A DNA stretch of 64,000 bases from Cognaticolwellia sediminilitoris (GTDB lineage Bacteria; Pseudomonadota; Gammaproteobacteria; Enterobacterales; Alteromonadaceae): assembly GCA_002104535.1 (NCBI GenBank), contig NBOG01000001.1, positions 280,867-344,866 on the forward strand, given 5' to 3'. Of the stretch, positions 18,570 to 28,341 are shown in pieces; positions within the stretch are counted from its first letter, which is position 1, and each line of letters begins with the position of its first letter. The notes below the pieces were generated by a model. The model saw only the letters and a program-made list of their open reading frames with translations. It made no database searches and was not told where the DNA came from. The translations under genes were made by a program, and so were the position numbers.

Positions 18570-19490
18570 TTATTCAATTCCACCAATTCGAGAAAAACGA
18601 ACGCCAGTAGGTACCCAACGTGGTAAAAGACTATCAGGGGTACGTTCAAAATCAAAACTCATCCAAACAGCTACAGCTTCACCAACAAGGTTTTCTTCAG
18701 GCACAAAGCCCCAAAAACGACCGTCTAAACTGTTATCTCGATTGTCACCCATAACAAAGTAATGGCCTTTAGGAACGACAAACTCATTGGCTTGTGTGCC
18801 ACTTTGTCTAAAGTAGTGTTGGGTGCGAGGTAAAATTTGCTCATTAACTAAAAAGTCATGAGTTTTTTCACCCATTACTGAGGTATAACGTGATAACGGC
18901 ATGCCATCATCGATATAATCGCTTTTGTTTTTAAACGTCTGCTTAACTTGTTCAAAGTCAGGACACTTATCATAAGCAACAGAACATGCAGGCTTGATAT
19001 ATAAAATTTTATTTTTATATATCACTCGATCTCCCGGTAGCCCTATCACACGTTTTATGTAGTCAATTTGAGGATCTCGTGGATATTTAAACACCACAAC
19101 ATCACCACGATCAGGTAAACCAATTTCAATAAATTTATTACGCGCGACAGGATCACGTAAACCATAATTGAATTTGTTCACAAGTATAAAATCACCATCA
19201 AGTAACGTTGGCATCATTGAGCCTGAAGGTATTTGAAAAGGTTCATAAAGAAATGAGCGCAATATTAATACAAAAGCAATTACCGGAAATATTTGCACGG
19301 GTGTATCAATATAAAAAGGTGGCTCAAGAATTTTTTCAACAATCCCATCACTGAGCTCACCTTCACATTGGGCTTGAGCACTAACAAGCTTTAATTGGCG
19401 TTGCGGAGCTAAATAAAATTTATCCGCTAGCCAAACAATACCAGTAACGATGGTAACAATGACTAAAAATATCGAGAAGTAAACTGCCAT
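18570..19490 (-). CDS. lepB: Signal peptidase I
   Basis: Inner-membrane serine protease that removes signal peptides from exported proteins. 306 residues with two N-terminal membrane segments (about 4-22 and 62-80). The Ser-Lys dyad is Ser91 ([11 protein letters not shown]) and Lys146 ([12 protein letters not shown]), the same numbers as in E. coli LepB. The C-terminal box is [16 protein letters not shown]. Four cysteines are spread through the periplasmic part. It follows lepA by 34 bp. Confidence 0.98.
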   Translation of the reverse strand: MAVYFSIFLVIVTIVTGIVWLADKFYLAPQRQLKLVSAQAQCEGELSDGIVEKILEPPFYIDTPVQIFPVIAFVLILRSFLYEPFQIPSGSMMPTLLDGDFILVNKFNYGLRDPVARNKFIEIGLPDRGDVVVFKYPRDPQIDYIKRVIGLPGDRVIYKNKILYIKPACSVAYDKCPDFEQVKQTFKNKSDYIDDGMPLSRYTSVMGEKTHDFLVNEQILPRTQHYFRQSGTQANEFVVPKGHYFVMGDNRDNSLDGRFWGFVPEENLVGEAVAVWMSFDFERTPDSLLPRWVPTGVRFSRIGGIE

Positions 19491-19524
19491 ATTATTCCTA
19501 TCTTATATTTAGTTAAGTACTAAA

Positions 19525-21315
19525 TTATTTATCTAATTTCAATACGGCTAAAAACGCTTCTTGTGGGACTTCAACATTACCCACTTGTTTCATGCGCTTC
19601 TTACCATCTTTTTGTTTTTGTAATAATTTTTTCTTACGCGATATATCACCACCGTAACATTTAGCCGTTACGTTCTTGCGCAATTGTTTAACAGTAGTAC
19701 GTGCAATGACGTTGTTACCAATGGCTGCTTGAATAGCAATATCGAACATTTGTCTGTGGATCAACTCTTTTAGTTTTTCAACTAACATTCGGCCACGTGG
19801 TACAGAATTAGCACGATGAGTGATCATAGCTAATGCATCAACACGATCGCCGTTGATCATTACATCAACACGTACCATATCTGCAGCCTCAAAACGGATA
19901 AAATGATAATCTAAAGAAGCATAACCACGACTGGTTGACTTTAACTTATCGAAAAAGTCCATAACGACTTCAGCCATTGGTAATTCGTAAGTGACAGCTA
20001 CTTGATTACCATGATAAATAATATCTTTTTGTACGCCTCGCTTTTCGATACATAAGGTAATTACATTACCTAAATGCTCTTGCGGTACCAAAATATTCGC
20101 TTGTACAATTGGCTCACGAATTTCTTCAATATTATTAATCGCGGGTAAATCACTTGGATTATCTATCGATAAGATATCACCGTTAGTACAAGCAATTTCA
20201 TAATTCACCGTTGGTGCTGTGGTAATTAAATCAAGATCGTATTCACGCGCCAAACGTTCTTGTACGATTTCCATATGCAACATACCTAAGAAACCAATAC
20301 GGAAACCAAAGCCAAGTGCAGAAGAGTTTTCTGGTTCAAAAAATAATGAAGCATCATTTAAACTGAGTTTATTTAAGGCATCACGGAAGTTTTCATAGTC
20401 ATCTGAACTAATCGGGAAAATACCTGCATATACTTGCGGTTGTACTTTTTTAAAGCCTGGTAATGCTTTCTCGGCTTCTTTTTTAAGAATAGTAATGGTA
20501 TCACCTACTGGTGCGCCATGAATCTCCTTAATACCCGCGATTATAAAACCAACCTCACCTGTACGTAAAACTCCCGTATCAGTTTGTTTAGGTGTAAAAA
20601 TACCAACTTTATCAATAATATGGTTTTGTCCGGTCGACATCACTACCATTTTATCGCCTTTCTTCACTGAGCCATTCATAATTCGCACTAATGAAACGAC
20701 ACCTTGGTAGTTATCGAACCATGAATCAATAATAAGGGCTTGCAGCGGCGCATCAGGATCGCCTTCTGGAGCTGGAACATTGGCAACAATGGTTTCTAAT
20801 ACATCTTCAATGCCAATGCCTGTTTTAGCAGAACATTGCACAGCACCAGTTGCATCAATGCCGATAATATTTTCAATTTCTTCACTAACACGCTCAGGAT
20901 CAGCTTGTGGTAAATCAATTTTGTTTAAGATCGGAATTACTTCCAATTCCATCTCAATTGCGGTGTAACAGTTTGCTACGGTTTGAGCTTCAACACCTTG
21001 ACCCGCATCAACAACAAGCAAAGCACCCTCACAAGATGCTAATGAACGAGAAACTTCATAAGAGAAATCAACATGGCCAGGAGTATCGATAAAGTTAAGT
21101 TGGTAAACTTCACCATCTTTGGCTTTGTAGTCAAGCGTTACACTTTGCGCTTTAATGGTAATACCACGTTCTCGCTCAATATCCATTGAATCAAGTACTT
21201 GGGCTTCCATTTCACGTTCTTGTAGACCACCACAATGTTGAATTAGGCGATCTGATAATGTTGATTTACCGTGATCAATATGGGCGATAATAGAGAAATT
21301 TCGAATATGTTTCAT
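19525..21315 (-). CDS. lepA: Elongation factor 4 (back-translocating GTPase LepA)
   Basis: Ribosomal GTPase related to EF-G. 596 residues. N-terminal G domain with [26 protein letters not shown] and NKIDLP; EF-G-like domains III and V follow; the LepA-specific C-terminal domain ends with [20 protein letters not shown]. All these identify LepA rather than EF-G. It heads the lepA-lepB-rnc-era group and lies 88 bp after rseC, so the rpoE operon may read into it. Confidence 0.98.
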   Translation of the reverse strand: MKHIRNFSIIAHIDHGKSTLSDRLIQHCGGLQEREMEAQVLDSMDIERERGITIKAQSVTLDYKAKDGEVYQLNFIDTPGHVDFSYEVSRSLASCEGALLVVDAGQGVEAQTVANCYTAIEMELEVIPILNKIDLPQADPERVSEEIENIIGIDATGAVQCSAKTGIGIEDVLETIVANVPAPEGDPDAPLQALIIDSWFDNYQGVVSLVRIMNGSVKKGDKMVVMSTGQNHIIDKVGIFTPKQTDTGVLRTGEVGFIIAGIKEIHGAPVGDTITILKKEAEKALPGFKKVQPQVYAGIFPISSDDYENFRDALNKLSLNDASLFFEPENSSALGFGFRIGFLGMLHMEIVQERLAREYDLDLITTAPTVNYEIACTNGDILSIDNPSDLPAINNIEEIREPIVQANILVPQEHLGNVITLCIEKRGVQKDIIYHGNQVAVTYELPMAEVVMDFFDKLKSTSRGYASLDYHFIRFEAADMVRVDVMINGDRVDALAMITHRANSVPRGRMLVEKLKELIHRQMFDIAIQAAIGNNVIARTTVKQLRKNVTAKCYGGDISRKKKLLQKQKDGKKRMKQVGNVEVPQEAFLAVLKLDK

Positions 21316-21403
21316 AAATTGGAAGTCAAATAAGTTTAAAGTTAATTCAATAATGGCGAGATTTTAGCTAATTTAGCGCGCTGGGGCTATCTTTTGTTGC
21401 GAA

Positions 21404-21880
21404 TCAATCGGTGATTTCTGTAATCACGATATTTTGATTTTCTTTACGGAGTATTTTCGGGGCAAGTTTTGCACATGTAGCACTTTTAATTTGCTGCTTT
21501 TTTGCTAAAGAAAAGCCTAAATAGCCTCCAATAACACCTAAAACGATAGCAAAAATCTCATGACTCAAAATGCTATTTATGACCATCCATTGACCAAGCC
21601 ATGACGCTGCTATCAAACCAACTAACGGCCATAAATAGACCTGCCAGGCCGATTGTAATAGCGCACTTTCGTTTAAACCGAGCACTACATTATCTCCGAG
21701 GCTTAATGCCAATGGAGATTTGACAGTCAGTGAAAGTTTTTTCTGCGGAAATGCTTTAGCAACTTGACCACTTCCGCAATTATCTACTTGCTGGCAACTA
21801 CCACACGCTGATTTTATCGTGCTAGTAACAGTGACATTATCTTCGTCAATTGCGACAACAGTTGCTTGTTCTTCTATCAT
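21404..21880 (-). CDS. rseC: SoxR-reducing/sigma-E regulatory protein RseC
   Basis: Inner-membrane protein of the rpoE operon, linked to sigma-E control and to reduction of SoxR. 158 residues. The N-terminal cytoplasmic part carries the typical cysteine cluster (SACGSCQQVDNCGSG). Two membrane segments follow (about 80-98 and 105-123, LWPLVGLIAASWLGQW and FAIVLGVIGGYLGFSLA). Its ATG overlaps the rseB stop by 4 bp, so translation is coupled. Confidence 0.94.
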   Translation of the reverse strand: MIEEQATVVAIDEDNVTVTSTIKSACGSCQQVDNCGSGQVAKAFPQKKLSLTVKSPLALSLGDNVVLGLNESALLQSAWQVYLWPLVGLIAASWLGQWMVINSILSHEIFAIVLGVIGGYLGFSLAKKQQIKSATCAKLAPKILRKENQNIVITEITD

Positions 21881-22851
21881 GGTGTTGAATTAGGCAACAG
21901 TACAACTGAATCGGCAATTGCTTTAGCCGTTATCGCTGGGATCTTTCCAACCACGCTAACTTCAAAACCTTTGACGACTTGATTTAATACCAGTGTGGCG
22001 CCATCCATTACATAATCTGTAGCACGTTGATTATCTTCGCTTGGATTTACATAAACCGATACATCGACTAAGCCATCATTGAATAGCATAAACTCAACAG
22101 GTTGTTTAGTTGAAGAAATGCGGTGTCGATTTGCATTTAGCTGAACAAAACCATCAGGTAACCATTTTACTTGCCATTGCAACACTTGTTCTTGATAACC
22201 ATCAGGAATTTCGATTACTTTTGGCAAAGTTGTTTGTTGCAACTGCTGTAAGCTTTCACTTATGTCGGCGGTAATATCCAAATGCGTGAATTGAATTTGC
22301 TCGAGTAATTGACCAGAACGAGTTACTAACGCCAGCTTTAAGAGCATACCGGTTTTTTGATCAAGCCATAGCCAGTGGCCATAACGATGAGGGTCTTTGG
22401 AAACAATCCGAATTAATTGTGCAGGTCGACCTAATACACGACTTCGTCCAACAGAAACAAAGTCATAGTTTTTCCCAAGCGCTGTAATATCACCTCGAAA
22501 TACTGCGGGGATAGGGCCAGTGATTTGCTGAGATGTTACAGAATAAGGAGGAAGTTCAGGCTCAATATAGCTGACAATGCCTTGTTTGCGTAAAACATCT
22601 CTACGCGGTCCATTTAGCAAGGATAGAATTTCTAATTCATGACCATTTTCATCTAAGCCATGGAACCAGTGATAAGGTTCAGCTTGGTTATTTTTAACAA
22701 CAACAAATGACGTACTAAAATTCAGTGTTTGTAATGAAGTTGCCAAGCGCTCAAGCCAAGGTTCGGCTTTTTCATTTTCACTTTCGTTTTCGTTGGCTGC
22801 TATTGATGTGCTAAGGGTAACCAATAGCAGCAGACTTGATATTAATTTCAT
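21877..22851 (-). CDS. rseB: Periplasmic sigma-E regulator RseB
   Basis: Binds the periplasmic part of RseA and shields it from the DegS protease until lipopolysaccharide intermediates displace it. 324 residues. Signal peptide MKLISSLLLLVTLSTSIAA, then the MucB/RseB lipoprotein-carrier-like domain (WLERLATSLQTLNFSTSFVV; SYIEPELPPYSV) and the C-terminal domain (QWLPDG-type segment, LFNDGLVDVSVYV). It overlaps rseA and rseC by 4 bp each, an arrangement expected to give balanced translation. Confidence 0.95.
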   Translation of the reverse strand: MKLISSLLLLVTLSTSIAANENESENEKAEPWLERLATSLQTLNFSTSFVVVKNNQAEPYHWFHGLDENGHELEILSLLNGPRRDVLRKQGIVSYIEPELPPYSVTSQQITGPIPAVFRGDITALGKNYDFVSVGRSRVLGRPAQLIRIVSKDPHRYGHWLWLDQKTGMLLKLALVTRSGQLLEQIQFTHLDITADISESLQQLQQTTLPKVIEIPDGYQEQVLQWQVKWLPDGFVQLNANRHRISSTKQPVEFMLFNDGLVDVSVYVNPSEDNQRATDYVMDGATLVLNQVVKGFEVSVVGKIPAITAKAIADSVVLLPNSTP

Positions 22852-23441
22852 TTAGCTGATTCTTCAGCCTTATCTTGTTTAGGGGTATTGTTAACAACAA
22901 CAGAGCTTAACTTTATTTGTTGCTGGTGATCAGATAATAATGCTTGAAAGCGCCTTTGCTGTTCAACAAATGCTTCTTTCTCACTGGGACGGCTAGTTTG
23001 TTGGAAATTCAAACTTACCGGTTCAGCAGTACCACCAAATGGCATGGTTTTTACTACTTGGCTTGCCGGTAATAAAGCATCAGTTTCCGCAGTATTTTGT
23101 TGAACACCCATAACCATTAGGCCGGCAGCAGAGGCTGCAATTGCCATTTGTCCAAATGGCTTAGCAAACTGAACAACTTTCGCTTTTAATTTGCTGGTAA
23201 AAGCGTTGTTTGTGCGTGGCGCTAATATTGTTGGTTCATCGGTTATCGCTGCGGCTATTTGTGATGATAAATCAAGATCAATAACATCCGAGGTTTCACC
23301 ACGCATGACATCGCCCATTAAATGATAACGTTGCCATGTTGCTGACAAGTGAGAGTCGTTCAGTATTTCTTCAAACAATTCATCATTGGGCTGATAATTA
23401 TCAACGATTGACGACACTGTCTCAAACTTATTTACACTCAT
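22848..23441 (-). CDS. rseA: Anti-sigma-E factor RseA
   Basis: Single-pass inner-membrane protein that holds RpoE inactive until cleaved by DegS and RseP. 197 residues. The cytoplasmic anti-sigma domain (about 1-90) contains the family segment WQRYHLMGDVMRGE; a transmembrane segment lies at about 97-114 (GQMAIAASAAGLMVMGVQ); the periplasmic tail is Gln/Ser rich. It follows rpoE by 78 bp and overlaps rseB. Confidence 0.95.
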   Translation of the reverse strand: MSVNKFETVSSIVDNYQPNDELFEEILNDSHLSATWQRYHLMGDVMRGETSDVIDLDLSSQIAAAITDEPTILAPRTNNAFTSKLKAKVVQFAKPFGQMAIAASAAGLMVMGVQQNTAETDALLPASQVVKTMPFGGTAEPVSLNFQQTSRPSEKEAFVEQQRRFQALLSDHQQQIKLSSVVVNNTPKQDKAEESAK

Positions 23442-23519
23442 ATTGACACCTTAAAAAACTAATACTTTATTAATTACACAACAAAATATAAAAAATTTTG
23501 TTAGATAATACTATATTTA

Positions 23520-24098
23520 CTATTGTTGCAACAACGGCCTAATCTTCTTATCAACTGCATCACGAGCTCTAAATATTCTTGAGCGAACCGTTCCTACAGG
23601 GCAATCCATTACTGTTGCAATTTCTTCGTAACTCAAACCTTCTAGCTCTCGTAGGTTGATTGCTGTTCGCAAATCTTCCGGCAATTGCTCTATAGTTTTA
23701 AATACGACTTGCTTAATTTCATTGGTTAATAATAACTTTTCAGGTGATGCGTTCTCTCTTAATGCGTCACCTGAATCATACATTTCTGCATCTTCAATTT
23801 CTATATCTGAACCGGGGGGTTTACGTCCTCCAGCCACTAAATGGTTTTTCGCACAATTTACAGCAATGCGGTATAACCAAGTATAAAAAGCACTATCACC
23901 TCTAAAGTTAGGTAAAGCTCGATAAGCTTTAATAAATGCTTCTTGTACTACATCCGGTACATCGCTATGGTTTTTAACATAGCGGGAAACCAAATTTGCT
24001 ACTTTATGTTGGTATTTCGTTACCAGCAGGTTAAATGCGTTTTTATCACCACGTTGCACCCGCTCAACCAACTTTTGGTCAACGTTCTGTTCGCTCAT
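23520..24098 (-). CDS. rpoE: RNA polymerase sigma-E factor
   Basis: Extracytoplasmic-function sigma factor for the envelope stress response. 192 residues. Region 2 holds the core-binding and -10 recognition helices (DVPDVVQEAFIKAYRAL; FYTWLYRIAVNCAKNHL), region 4 the -35 helix-turn-helix (LSYEEIATVMDCPVGTVRSR). It is followed by its regulators rseA-rseB-rseC and is divergent from nadB, the same neighbourhood as in E. coli. A sigma-E-like promoter lies about 80 bp upstream, suggesting autoregulation. Confidence 0.98.
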   Translation of the reverse strand: MSEQNVDQKLVERVQRGDKNAFNLLVTKYQHKVANLVSRYVKNHSDVPDVVQEAFIKAYRALPNFRGDSAFYTWLYRIAVNCAKNHLVAGGRKPPGSDIEIEDAEMYDSGDALRENASPEKLLLTNEIKQVVFKTIEQLPEDLRTAINLRELEGLSYEEIATVMDCPVGTVRSRIFRARDAVDKKIRPLLQQ

Positions 24099-24176
24099 TT
24101 GAGCCGTATCTCCTACTCACCATTATTTAACTTATCTACATCTGGTTTACATCTGGCTCATGGCAAACGCAACAAG

Positions 24177-24203
24177 TAGGACTAGCCTTATGTTAAAAAG
24201 TTC
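24177..24203 (-). promoter_or_regulatory. Candidate sigma-E-dependent promoter of rpoE
   Basis: On the minus strand GAACTT (24198-24203) and TCCTA (24177-24181) are separated by 16 bases, close to the E. coli sigma-E pattern GGAACTT-N16-TCTAA/TCAAA. The first G of the -35 is C here. It lies 79 bases before the rpoE start codon. Confidence 0.45.
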
Positions 24204-24318
24204 GATAAATATTGAAAAAAATTAAATTTTATTTATAAAAATAGTTTTCTGCTGTTCTGTAACCACAATAAAAGCTAATATTGGGCTATCCATTATTGTA
24301 CCTCAATTTCAAGATTAT

Positions 24319-25917
24319 ATGAATCTACAACATAATTGTGACGTTTTAATTATCGGCAGTGGCGCTGCAGGTTTATCATTGGCACTTCACTTAGCCCAAA
24401 ATGCAGATGTTATTATCCTCAGTAAAGGTCAAGTCAATGATGGTTCAACCTTTTATGCACAAGGTGGTATTGCAGCTGTTTTCGATGAAAACGATAGTGT
24501 TGCCTCGCACGTTGCCGATACTTTAATTGCAGGTGCTGGATTATGTGATGAAGCCACAGTGCAATATACTGCTGAGAATGCAAAAAAATGCTTAGAATGG
24601 TTAATTGATAAAGGCGTTAACTTTGATCAAGACATTCCGGCTGAAAATGGCGATATTCGTTATCATTTAACACGTGAAGGTGGCCATAGTCATAGAAGAA
24701 TCCTTCATTCTGCAGATGCTACCGGTCAAGCAATTCAAACCACGTTAGTCGCGCAAGTGAAAAATCATCACCGCATTCGTATTTTCGAGCGCTATAACGC
24801 CATTGATCTTGTCTATAATGATGCTGCAAAAAATGGTGAAAGAGCCTGTATTGGTGCCTATGTTTGGAATAGAAATGACGAACATGTTGAAAGTGTTTTT
24901 GCCAAAAAAACTATTCTAGCAACGGGTGGTGCAAGTAAAGTCTACCAATACACTTCAAATCCAGATGTCGCAAGTGGTGATGGTATAGCCATGGCTTGGC
25001 GTGCCGGTTGTCGAGTGGCCAATATGGAGTTTAATCAATTTCATCCTACCTGTTTATTTCATCCTGAAGCCGGGACATTTTTATTAACTGAAGCTTTACG
25101 AGGCGAAGGTGCTATTTTAAGGCGTCCTGATGGTAGTCGATTTATGCCTAGCTTTGATGAACGGGCGGAATTAGCGCCGCGAGATATTGTTGCTCGCGCT
25201 ATCGACTTCGAAATGAAGCGACTAGGTGCTGACTGTATGTATTTAGATATCAGTCATAAGCCCAGCGACTTTATTAAACAACATTTCCCGACTATTTATG
25301 AACGCACCTTAGCGTTAGGTATCGACATAACCAAACAAGCGATGCCGGTAGTGCCAGCAGCTCATTACACCTGTGGTGGTGTTATGATTGATAAACAAGG
25401 TAAAACTGATATTGAAAACTTATATGCCATAGGTGAAGTTGCTTATACAGGCCTACATGGCGCGAACAGAATGGCAAGTAATTCTCTGCTAGAATGTTTA
25501 GTTTTTGCCCGAGCCGCTGCTATTGATATTGAACAAAATCTCGATCATCAACAAGCCAATATCACCCTACCGCCTTGGGATGAAAGCCGAGTAACTAACT
25601 CTGATGAAGAAGTTGTTATTCAGCATAACTGGCATGAGCTACGACTTTTCATGTGGGATTTCGTTGGCATAGTTCGTACCACTAAGCGCCTGGAAAGAGC
25701 ACTGCATCGAGTTGAGTTATTACAAAGTGAAATAGAAGAATATTACTGTAACTTTAGGGTTACTAATAACTTATTGGAATTAAGAAATTTAGTACAAGTT
25801 GCCGAATTAATTATTCGCTCAGCTTTAGACCGTAAAGAAAGCCGGGGGCTGCATTACACTCTTGATTATCCTGATTTACTAACAGAAGCGAAAATTACAA
25901 TACTTAGCCCAAGTTAA
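24319..25917 (+). CDS. nadB: L-aspartate oxidase
   Basis: FAD enzyme that oxidises aspartate to iminoaspartate, the first step of de novo NAD synthesis. 532 residues. N-terminal FAD fold [19 protein letters not shown]; active-site segments [16 protein letters not shown] and FHPTCLFHP; the fumarate-reductase-like motif [12 protein letters not shown]; and [19 protein letters not shown]. Divergent from rpoE, as in E. coli. NadA and NadC are not in the window. Confidence 0.97.
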   Translation: MNLQHNCDVLIIGSGAAGLSLALHLAQNADVIILSKGQVNDGSTFYAQGGIAAVFDENDSVASHVADTLIAGAGLCDEATVQYTAENAKKCLEWLIDKGVNFDQDIPAENGDIRYHLTREGGHSHRRILHSADATGQAIQTTLVAQVKNHHRIRIFERYNAIDLVYNDAAKNGERACIGAYVWNRNDEHVESVFAKKTILATGGASKVYQYTSNPDVASGDGIAMAWRAGCRVANMEFNQFHPTCLFHPEAGTFLLTEALRGEGAILRRPDGSRFMPSFDERAELAPRDIVARAIDFEMKRLGADCMYLDISHKPSDFIKQHFPTIYERTLALGIDITKQAMPVVPAAHYTCGGVMIDKQGKTDIENLYAIGEVAYTGLHGANRMASNSLLECLVFARAAAIDIEQNLDHQQANITLPPWDESRVTNSDEEVVIQHNWHELRLFMWDFVGIVRTTKRLERALHRVELLQSEIEEYYCNFRVTNNLLELRNLVQVAELIIRSALDRKESRGLHYTLDYPDLLTEAKITILSPS

Positions 25918-25928
25918 CCGGTGTTCAA

Positions 25929-26465
25929 TTAATGGTTTAACTCTCGTGATTTCTGCACGCGCATAATAGTGCGTGCTAAGCGCGACTGGTTTTCACCAGT
26001 CAAACTATCTTTAAAAATAAAACACTTCGAAAAGCCATCATCACTTGTGCTAAATATCAACCAATAGCCCCACAGATTAATCTGGGAATTTGCCGATAAT
26101 TGCAATGGAGCTTGCCCAACAAACTGGCAAGCGCCACTGTCTGTTAAAACAAAATTTGATCTAATTAAATGATGTTTTGCTGTGAGTCTAGTTAACCATT
26201 TACTTTGTTGCCGTTTTGAAGCTTGCAGATAACTCAAAATAACAATGAGGGCAGTAAAAACGATAAGTAAACCTAACCAAAGCTTGTAACCCAAAAATAA
26301 GGTTAAACTGAATACGGCTATAGCAAGATAAAATAATGAGTTCAGCACTACCCTGTGCAGAGAAGGTACAAGCTGAATATTATACTTTAACTCGCTGGAG
26401 TATAAATTGAACCATGGCGTTAAGCTCTTGATCTTCACAAATTTCGTGTCCCATAAACCATGCAA
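25929..26465 (-). CDS. ygfX: YgfX (CptA)-like membrane protein
   Basis: Small inner-membrane protein encoded directly after sdhE. The frame gives 178 residues from ATG 26465, but that start overlaps sdhE by 86 bp. By comparison with E. coli YgfX, whose N-terminus is a short stretch before a tryptophan-rich membrane region, a GTG at 26438 (169 residues) is at least as likely. Two membrane segments occur at about 42-58 and 63-82 (YLAIAVFSLTLFLGYKLW; LLIVFTALIVILSYLQA). In E. coli it has been proposed as the partner of SdhE or as a toxin-like inhibitor of cell division; neither is shown here. Confidence 0.75.
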   Translation of the reverse strand: MHGLWDTKFVKIKSLTPWFNLYSSELKYNIQLVPSLHRVVLNSLFYLAIAVFSLTLFLGYKLWLGLLIVFTALIVILSYLQASKRQQSKWLTRLTAKHHLIRSNFVLTDSGACQFVGQAPLQLSANSQINLWGYWLIFSTSDDGFSKCFIFKDSLTGENQSRLARTIMRVQKSRELNH

Positions 26466-26631
26466 ATAGCTCTGGATCCTGACATTCTAACAAACGCTCA
26501 AAGGTTACTTTGTCTTCAATTGATAAGCCATCGTAAGCTTCTTCAACAAAGGGCATAAAAAGTACATCTAACTCTAGCATTCCACGTCGACAAGCCCATC
26601 GAAGTCGAGGTTTATTATCCGTTAATGTCAT
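26380..26631 (-). CDS. sdhE: FAD assembly factor SdhE
   Basis: Promotes covalent flavinylation of succinate dehydrogenase and fumarate reductase. 83 residues, all-helical. The signature RGMLELDVLFMPF includes the functional R-G-x-x-E (Arg16, Gly17, Glu20). Further on it has LLECQDPELFAWFMG. Its 3' end overlaps the ygfX-like gene in another frame; together they form the conserved sdhE-ygfX pair, divergent from ygfZ. Confidence 0.95.
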   Translation of the reverse strand: MTLTDNKPRLRWACRRGMLELDVLFMPFVEEAYDGLSIEDKVTFERLLECQDPELFAWFMGHEICEDQELNAMVQFILQRVKV

Positions 26632-26828
26632 ACATCACTCTCATTAGTAAAATCATACTGTATTCTAACAAATCCGCAGTTAAAATAGCCACGAATTGAT
26701 CATGAAAATAGTAATCTTTATCCTTATAAAGTAGCATAAAAAACAACTGACTTGCTTGAAATAAGAATAAATGTCCTCACCTATGAAGTTAATAGCTTTT
26801 TTCTGCAATATTGCCGGATGACATATAA

Positions 26829-27794
26829 ATGAATAATGAATTACCTAGTTTTGATGAATTACCAGCAGTTTTTGCAATCTCACTTGATAACTTAGGCGCC
26901 ATAACCTTAGCCGGTGAAGAACAAATAAAATATCTTCAAGGGCAAGTTACTTGTGATGTAAGCACATTAGATCAAAAGAAACTGCTTAACGGGGCACACT
27001 GTAATGCAAAAGGAAAAGTATTTTCTGCCTTTCGTTTAATTGACCGCCAAGGGAAATTTTTTCTCATCCAGCCGACCAGTTCAATCGAACAATCTTTAGC
27101 TGAGCTGAAAAAATTTGGCGTTTTTGCTAAAGTTGAAATTGCCCATGACTCAGAAAATGCTTATTTAGCTATTGCTGGTAAACAAGCGACTAAAAAAATG
27201 GCAGATATATTTCAACAGGTACCCGATGCCCAAACTCCAGTAGTACAGGAAAACACCAGCACCTTAGTTTACATCGCAGGTAATATTAACCGTTATATTA
27301 TTATCGACAACACTGAAACTTTAGCTGAGCTTTCGGCGACATTTGACCTGCCAATTTATAATGATTCGGTTTGGAACTTATTAGAAATAACCGCTGGTTT
27401 TCCGCAACTTGCTCAACAATATGTAGCAGAATATGTTCCGCAAATGTTGAATTTACAAGCCATAGACGGGATCAGTTTTACTAAAGGTTGCTATTTAGGC
27501 CAAGAAACCGTCGCTCGTATGCAATATCTCGGTAAAAACAAGCGTGCGCTTTTCGCCCTTGCGGGGAAAGATATGGCTGCTAATATAGGAGATGTTATCG
27601 AAAAGAAATTGGGTGAAAATTGGCGAAAAGCTGGTGATGTATTAGCGGTTTATCAAGCTGATAATAAACAGACTTATCTTCAAGGCGTTTTAGCCAATGA
27701 TATCGATAACGAAACTGAGCTAAGAATAAAAACACAAAACTCAAATTTAACTATACAATCATTACCTTACAAATTAAATACAGAAACGGAATAG
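26829..27794 (+). CDS. ygfZ: Folate-binding tRNA-modification protein YgfZ
   Basis: Related to the glycine-cleavage T protein; binds tetrahydrofolate and supports certain iron-sulfur enzymes such as MiaB. 321 residues. The signature K-G-C-Y-x-G-Q-E is present as KGCYLGQETVARMQYLG with the key Cys221. The N-terminal part has YLQGQVTCDVSTL and HCNAKGKVFSAFRL. It is divergent from sdhE, as in many gammaproteobacteria, and lies 8 bp before slyD. Confidence 0.96.
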   Translation: MNNELPSFDELPAVFAISLDNLGAITLAGEEQIKYLQGQVTCDVSTLDQKKLLNGAHCNAKGKVFSAFRLIDRQGKFFLIQPTSSIEQSLAELKKFGVFAKVEIAHDSENAYLAIAGKQATKKMADIFQQVPDAQTPVVQENTSTLVYIAGNINRYIIIDNTETLAELSATFDLPIYNDSVWNLLEITAGFPQLAQQYVAEYVPQMLNLQAIDGISFTKGCYLGQETVARMQYLGKNKRALFALAGKDMAANIGDVIEKKLGENWRKAGDVLAVYQADNKQTYLQGVLANDIDNETELRIKTQNSNLTIQSLPYKLNTETE

Positions 27795-27802
27795 GACATA
27801 AT

Positions 27803-28291
27803 ATGAAAATTACCGACAACAAAGTTGTTGTACTACATTACGCTGTATCAGATAGCGAAGACACCTTAATAGATAGTTCATATGATCACAGCCCGTTAGC
27901 GGTAATTCAAGGTTCACAATATCTTATTCCTGGTTTAGAAGCTGCATTACTGGGGCGTGGAGCCGGTGATAAATTTGAAGTTGAAGTTGCTGCCGATAAT
28001 GCATACGGCCAACGTGAAGATGGTTTTGTACAAACTGTACCAAAAGATATGTTCGCCGGGATTGAAGATTTAGAAGTGGGCAGTCAATTGCGCGCAACCA
28101 CAGATGATGGTGAACAAACCGTTATTGTTATCGATGTAACCGATGACGAAATTACTGTTGATGGCAATCATCCTCTTGCAGGCATCGATTTAAAATTTGA
28201 TGTTGAAATATTAGAAGTGCGAGATGCCACTGAAGATGAGTTAGCTCATGGTCACGTACATGGCGAAGGCGGTTGCGGCCATAATCACTAA
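27803..28291 (+). CDS. slyD: FKBP-type peptidyl-prolyl isomerase, SlyD-like
   Basis: Cytoplasmic prolyl isomerase/chaperone of the SlyD type. 162 residues. The FKBP part is split by an insert-in-flap domain, as shown by LIPGLEAALLGRGAGDKFEVEV followed by AYGQREDGFVQTVPKDMF and GNHPLAGIDLKFDVEILEVR. The metal-binding tail is short (HGHVHGEGGCGHNH), much shorter than in E. coli SlyD, so nickel capacity may be lower. It probably shares a transcript with ygfZ and is followed by a strong hairpin. Confidence 0.93.
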   Translation: MKITDNKVVVLHYAVSDSEDTLIDSSYDHSPLAVIQGSQYLIPGLEAALLGRGAGDKFEVEVAADNAYGQREDGFVQTVPKDMFAGIEDLEVGSQLRATTDDGEQTVIVIDVTDDEITVDGNHPLAGIDLKFDVEILEVRDATEDELAHGHVHGEGGCGHNH

Positions 28292-28299
28292 GTTTAACA

Positions 28300-28337
28300 T
28301 AGCTTGAGTTAGTTAAACCTAACTCAAGCTAGATTTT
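28300..28337 (+). terminator. Terminator after slyD
   Basis: Perfect 13-bp stem (TAGCTTGAGTTAG at 28300-28312 with CTAACTCAAGCTA at 28319-28331), six-base loop, followed by GATTTTC. It sits between the convergent slyD and recQ-type genes; the T-rich tail favours the plus strand. Confidence 0.75.
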
Positions 28338-28341
28338 CATT

